A stretch of 64,000 nucleotides of DNA, from assembly GCF_003590775.1 (NCBI RefSeq), contig NZ_QYUM01000003.1:994501-1058500 (forward strand), read 5' to 3'. A program made the position numbers and the translations under genes. This document shows, one piece after another, positions 61,320 through 64,000 of the stretch; positions within the stretch are counted from its first letter, which is position 1; each line of letters begins with the position of its first letter. The stretch is from Sphingomonas cavernae (GTDB taxonomy: Bacteria > Pseudomonadota > Alphaproteobacteria > Sphingomonadales > Sphingomonadaceae). Below the pieces are notes generated by a model. The model made no database searches, was not told the origin of the DNA, and saw only the letters and a program-made list of their open reading frames with translations.

Positions 61320-62225
61320 ATGGCCGCACGCGTGACACACAGCCAACCCACTGGATTCGGGCCGCGCGACATCCTGGTCGCAGCCATGATGAACATCCTG
61401 TGGGGCTTGAACATCGTCGCTGTGAAGCTGGCGGTGGAGGCGACAGGCCCGTTCACCGCGGCGATGCTGCGTCAGGCGATCGTCTTCATCGTCTGCGCCT
61501 CGGCGCTCAGGATCGTGCCGGGCAAGATGCGCGAGCTGATCGGGCTGGGGTTCCTGTCGGGCGGCGTCTTCTACGTCTTCGTCAACTGGTCGCTCGCGGT
61601 CAGCGACAATGTCAGCGCGCTCGCGATCGCGGGGCAACTCAGCGTGCCATTTTCGCTGATCCTGGCGGTCATCTTTCTGGGTGAGCGTATCCATATCGTC
61701 CGGATTGGCGGGATCGCGCTGTCCTTTCTGGGCGTCGTATTGCTCGTCTTCGACCCATCGGCGGGCAGCGAGGTTACGGGTATCGCGCTGACCGCAGCGG
61801 GCAGCTTCATCTGGGCGCTGGCTTCGCTCATCCAGCGGCGAATGGCGGGGGTGCCCGTGCTCACCATCTATGCGTGGATGGGGCTGATCGGCACCATCGT
61901 GCTGCTGCCGCTGACCATCTGGCAGGAAGGCGACGTGCTGAAGGCCTTGCCGACGTTGCCCTTGCGCGATTTCGGCTGGATCGCATTCTCCGCGATCGGC
62001 TCGACGATTTGCGGGCACGGCGCGATGTCGTGGCTGCTCCAGCGCCACCCGATCACCAGCGTCGTGCCGCTCATGCTCGCGTCGCCCGTGATATCGGTCA
62101 TCGCCGCGTCGCTTTTCTTTGCCACACCGCTCACGCCGATTATGATCGCAGGCGGTTCGATAGCACTGGTTGGTGTCGCGATCGTCACGATCCGCACCGC
62201 GCGCGCGAAGGAGCATCAGGGTTGA
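61320..62225 (+). CDS. EamA/DMT-superfamily transporter
   Basis: 301 residues with ten hydrophobic helices in two EamA repeats: ~10-145 (ILVAAMMNILWGLNIVAVKL, LSVPFSLILAVIFLGERIHI) and ~155-295 (GSFIWALASLIQRRMAGVPV, ISVIAASLFFATPLTPIMIA). Family members export metabolites or drugs; the substrate cannot be inferred. Its stop overlaps the TTG start of the amidase gene (TTGA at 62222-62225), so the two are coupled. Confidence 0.9.
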   Translation: MAARVTHSQPTGFGPRDILVAAMMNILWGLNIVAVKLAVEATGPFTAAMLRQAIVFIVCASALRIVPGKMRELIGLGFLSGGVFYVFVNWSLAVSDNVSALAIAGQLSVPFSLILAVIFLGERIHIVRIGGIALSFLGVVLLVFDPSAGSEVTGIALTAAGSFIWALASLIQRRMAGVPVLTIYAWMGLIGTIVLLPLTIWQEGDVLKALPTLPLRDFGWIAFSAIGSTICGHGAMSWLLQRHPITSVVPLMLASPVISVIAASLFFATPLTPIMIAGGSIALVGVAIVTIRTARAKEHQG

Positions 62226-62914
62226 ACGCGTATATCGAGACGCCCTCTCCCAATTTCGACGAGCGCGCGCTACCGATTTCGATGATCGTGCTCCACTATA
62301 CAGGGATGCAGGATGCGAGGTCCGCGATCGCGCAGCTCGCCAATCCCGAGGCCAAGGTCTCGGCGCATTATGTCGTGGCGGAAGACGGCCAGATCATCCG
62401 CATGGTGGCGGAGAACAAGCGCGCCTGGCATGCGGGGCGCTCGCACTGGCGCGGGGTTACGGATATCAACAGTGCTTCGATCGGCATCGAGATCGTCAAT
62501 CCGGGGCATGAATTCGGCTATCGCCCGTTCCCTGACGAGCAGATCGATGCACTGATCCCGCTCGTCGCCGACGTCATGGCGACCTACCACATCTCGCGCG
62601 GCAATGTTGTCGGCCATTCGGACATCGCGCCTGCGCGCAAGCGCGATCCGGGCGAGCTTTTCCCTTGGGCGCGGCTCGCGCGGCACCGGCTCGCGCTGCC
62701 CAGGCCGACAAAAAACCTGATGGACCCCAACTGGTCGGACGCGGGCTTTCTGCTCGCGCTCGAGCGCTTCGGCTATGAGGTGACCGATCCGCTGGCCGCG
62801 GTCGTCGCCTTCCAGCGCCGCTTCCGTCCCGAACTGATCGACGGCGAGATCGATGGAGAAACGCGCTCGATCCTGCTCGCGTTGCTGCTGCCGAAACCGC
62901 AGGGAGACGATTAG
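62222..62914 (+). CDS. N-acetylmuramoyl-L-alanine amidase (AmpD-like)
   Basis: 230 residues from a TTG start at 62222 that overlaps the EamA stop; AAGGAG lies 8 bases before it. The Amidase_2 domain (~15-150) carries the zinc ligands: His in ISMIVLHYTGMQ, His in VVGHSDIAPARKRDPG (with the aspartate). The C-terminal segment (~165-225: LLALERFGYEVTDPLAAVVA, FQRRFRPELIDGEID) is a peptidoglycan-binding helix bundle. There is no signal peptide, so it probably recycles anhydromuropeptides in the cytoplasm. Confidence 0.92.
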   Translation: MNAYIETPSPNFDERALPISMIVLHYTGMQDARSAIAQLANPEAKVSAHYVVAEDGQIIRMVAENKRAWHAGRSHWRGVTDINSASIGIEIVNPGHEFGYRPFPDEQIDALIPLVADVMATYHISRGNVVGHSDIAPARKRDPGELFPWARLARHRLALPRPTKNLMDPNWSDAGFLLALERFGYEVTDPLAAVVAFQRRFRPELIDGEIDGETRSILLALLLPKPQGDD

Positions 62915-62968
62915 GCGCGGGACGATTGATGGTTGGCGCTCAAACCGGTTCCTGATAGGAGCGCCGCC

Positions 62969-63334
62969 ATGTCCGATCGCAATCTCCGTGACGCCGCGCT
63001 ACGTGGCCTCAAGGGACGGTGCCCGTCATGCGGCGAGGCGCGGCTCTTCGCGCGCTTCCTGAAGCCCGTCGAAATCTGTCCGTCGTGCGGGCAGGACTGG
63101 CAGCACCATCAGGCAGATGATTTTCCCGCCTATCTGGTGATCCTGCTGCTCGGCCATCTGTTGGTGCCGATCGTGATCGAGGCCAACCTGCTGCTCGATC
63201 CCCCGATGCTGTTCCAAATGATCTTCTGGCCGCTCTTGTGCGGTATCGCCGCGCTGTTGCTGATCCAGCCGATGAAGGGCCTGGTGATCGGCTTCCAGTG
63301 GGCGCGGCGCATGCACGGCTTCGAAAAAGGCTGA
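62969..63334 (+). CDS. DUF983 family protein
   Basis: 121 residues. The N-terminal zinc-ribbon-like part has two CPSCG pairs (RCPSCGEARLFARFLKPVEI and ICPSCGQDW) and HHQADDFPAYL; two transmembrane helices follow (VILLLGHLLVPIVIEANLLL and MIFWPLLCGIAALLLIQPMK). The function is unknown; DUF983 genes are common in alphaproteobacteria. Start 62969 was chosen over an in-frame ATG at 62933 because AGGAG lies just before it. An imperfect palindrome follows the stop, before rnpB. Confidence 0.88.
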   Translation: MSDRNLRDAALRGLKGRCPSCGEARLFARFLKPVEICPSCGQDWQHHQADDFPAYLVILLLGHLLVPIVIEANLLLDPPMLFQMIFWPLLCGIAALLLIQPMKGLVIGFQWARRMHGFEKG

Positions 63335-63335
63335 A

Positions 63336-63380
63336 GCATTGCGCGAAAAGCTGGTACCCGGCTTTTCGCACCAGCAATGC
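63336..63380. terminator. Nested palindrome after the DUF983 gene
   Basis: GCGAAAAGC (63343-63351) and GCTTTTCGC (63361-63369) make a 9-bp stem, with outer arms GCATTGC (63336-63342) and GCAATGC (63374-63380). It starts 2 bp after the stop codon and ends ~50 bp before rnpB. It could end the upstream transcript; no T-run follows, so this is uncertain. Confidence 0.5.
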
Positions 63381-63430
63381 GGCAACCGAGCGACTTGGCA
63401 ACGCGCGCAAACGCGCCTATCTCGCTCCAG

Positions 63431-63801
<371 letters not shown>

Positions 63802-63860
63802 CATTATTTCGGCGGCGCGCATGGCAAAATCACGCCCGCACCGCTACATGGGGCAAATCT

Positions 63861-64000
63861 ATGGCCCGTTCCTCCCGATCCTATGACTGGGGTTTTCCCC
63901 GCTGGCGTGGTTACGAAGCGACGCGCGAGGCGGCGAAGGTGCGCCTGTGCGATCGGCACGGCTGCGACAAGCCCGGCGACCGTCCTGCGCCCAAGGCGCC
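63861..64000 (+). CDS. Putative J-domain protein, N-terminal fragment (runs off the window)
   Basis: Only the first ~46 codons are visible: MARSSRSYDWGFPRWRGYEA, then ATREAAKVRLCDRHGCDKPG and DRPAPKA. The LCDRHGCDKPGDRPAPK stretch resembles the cysteine-containing N-terminal part of sphingomonad DnaJ-like proteins, in which a J domain comes later. No HPD motif is visible yet, so the assignment rests on a short match. No stop occurs before the window end. The ribosome-binding site is weak. Confidence 0.5.
   Translation, partial: MARSSRSYDWGFPRWRGYEATREAAKVRLCDRHGCDKPGDRPAPKA

Noticed and set aside
60039-62216. Long minus-strand extension of the rsmI frame upstream to 62216
   Set aside because: It is antisense to the LpoA-like and EamA genes and is Arg/His/Asp rich without any fold. 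The RsmI homology begins at 60038.

Overview
The window is a GC-rich chromosomal segment of an alphaproteobacterium, most likely of the order Sphingomonadales. The inference rests on gene order (ppiD-trpE, trpG-trpD-trpC-moaC-moeA-lexA; UPF0262 divergent from dnaB), an alphaproteobacterial SOS box (GAAC-N7-GAAC) in front of lexA, a DUF2336/kinase pair, and many palindromic REP-like repeats. Almost all genes are chromosomal housekeeping genes. The only mobile element is one IS5-family insertion sequence. No CRISPR array, prophage, plasmid gene or tRNA was seen.

Layout. 1-9.2 kb is the accessory part: a hydratase (cut by the left edge) with an MFS transporter, the insertion sequence, a tandem universal stress protein, a Baeyer-Villiger-type monooxygenase, a decapitated chemotaxis receptor, a CitE-like lyase with a small membrane protein, two DoxX paralogues and a secreted TPR protein. 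9.3-13.2 kb holds dcd, cdd, a GH25-like protein, UPF0262 and divergent dnaB, with two tandem DnaA boxes between the last two. 13.3-20.2 kb is a poorly understood block: a membrane-anchored coiled-coil protein, an Hpt-like protein without its histidine, a nucleotidyltransferase-like membrane protein, a small secreted protein, a DUF2336 protein and a histidine-kinase-like protein without its phosphoacceptor histidine. 20.3-25.2 kb has gltA, gltX and comEC.

25.2-36.8 kb is a tryptophan/molybdenum-cofactor/SOS cluster read leftwards (ppiD-trpE ... trpG-trpD-trpC-moaC-moeA-lexA), interrupted by a hydrolase and an NTF2-like gene, with tpiA diverging on the right. 36.9-51.5 kb carries secG, pyrG, a Crp/Fnr regulator, lolCD, a glutathione peroxidase, dnaE, an acyl-CoA ligase and priA. 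51.6-55.3 kb has a coupled pair of small unknown genes and a four-gene glyoxalase-fold (VOC)/DUF1428 cluster divergent from an HxlR regulator. 55.3-64 kb has a transaldolase-like aldolase, a XerC-like recombinase, dedA-gshB, yraN-rsmI, an LpoA-like lipoprotein, an EamA transporter, an AmpD-like amidase, a DUF983 protein, RNase P RNA (rnpB) and the start of a putative J-domain protein.

The most interesting observations are: (i) a REP-like palindrome inserted in frame inside trpE, with similar traces in two other genes; (ii) a run of signalling or enzyme folds that have lost catalytic residues (His-less kinase with DUF2336, His-less Hpt, GH25 without its acid residues); (iii) tandem DnaA boxes before dnaB; (iv) an HxlR-controlled VOC cluster with a candidate operator. 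All functions are inferred from sequence reading alone; no database search was run.
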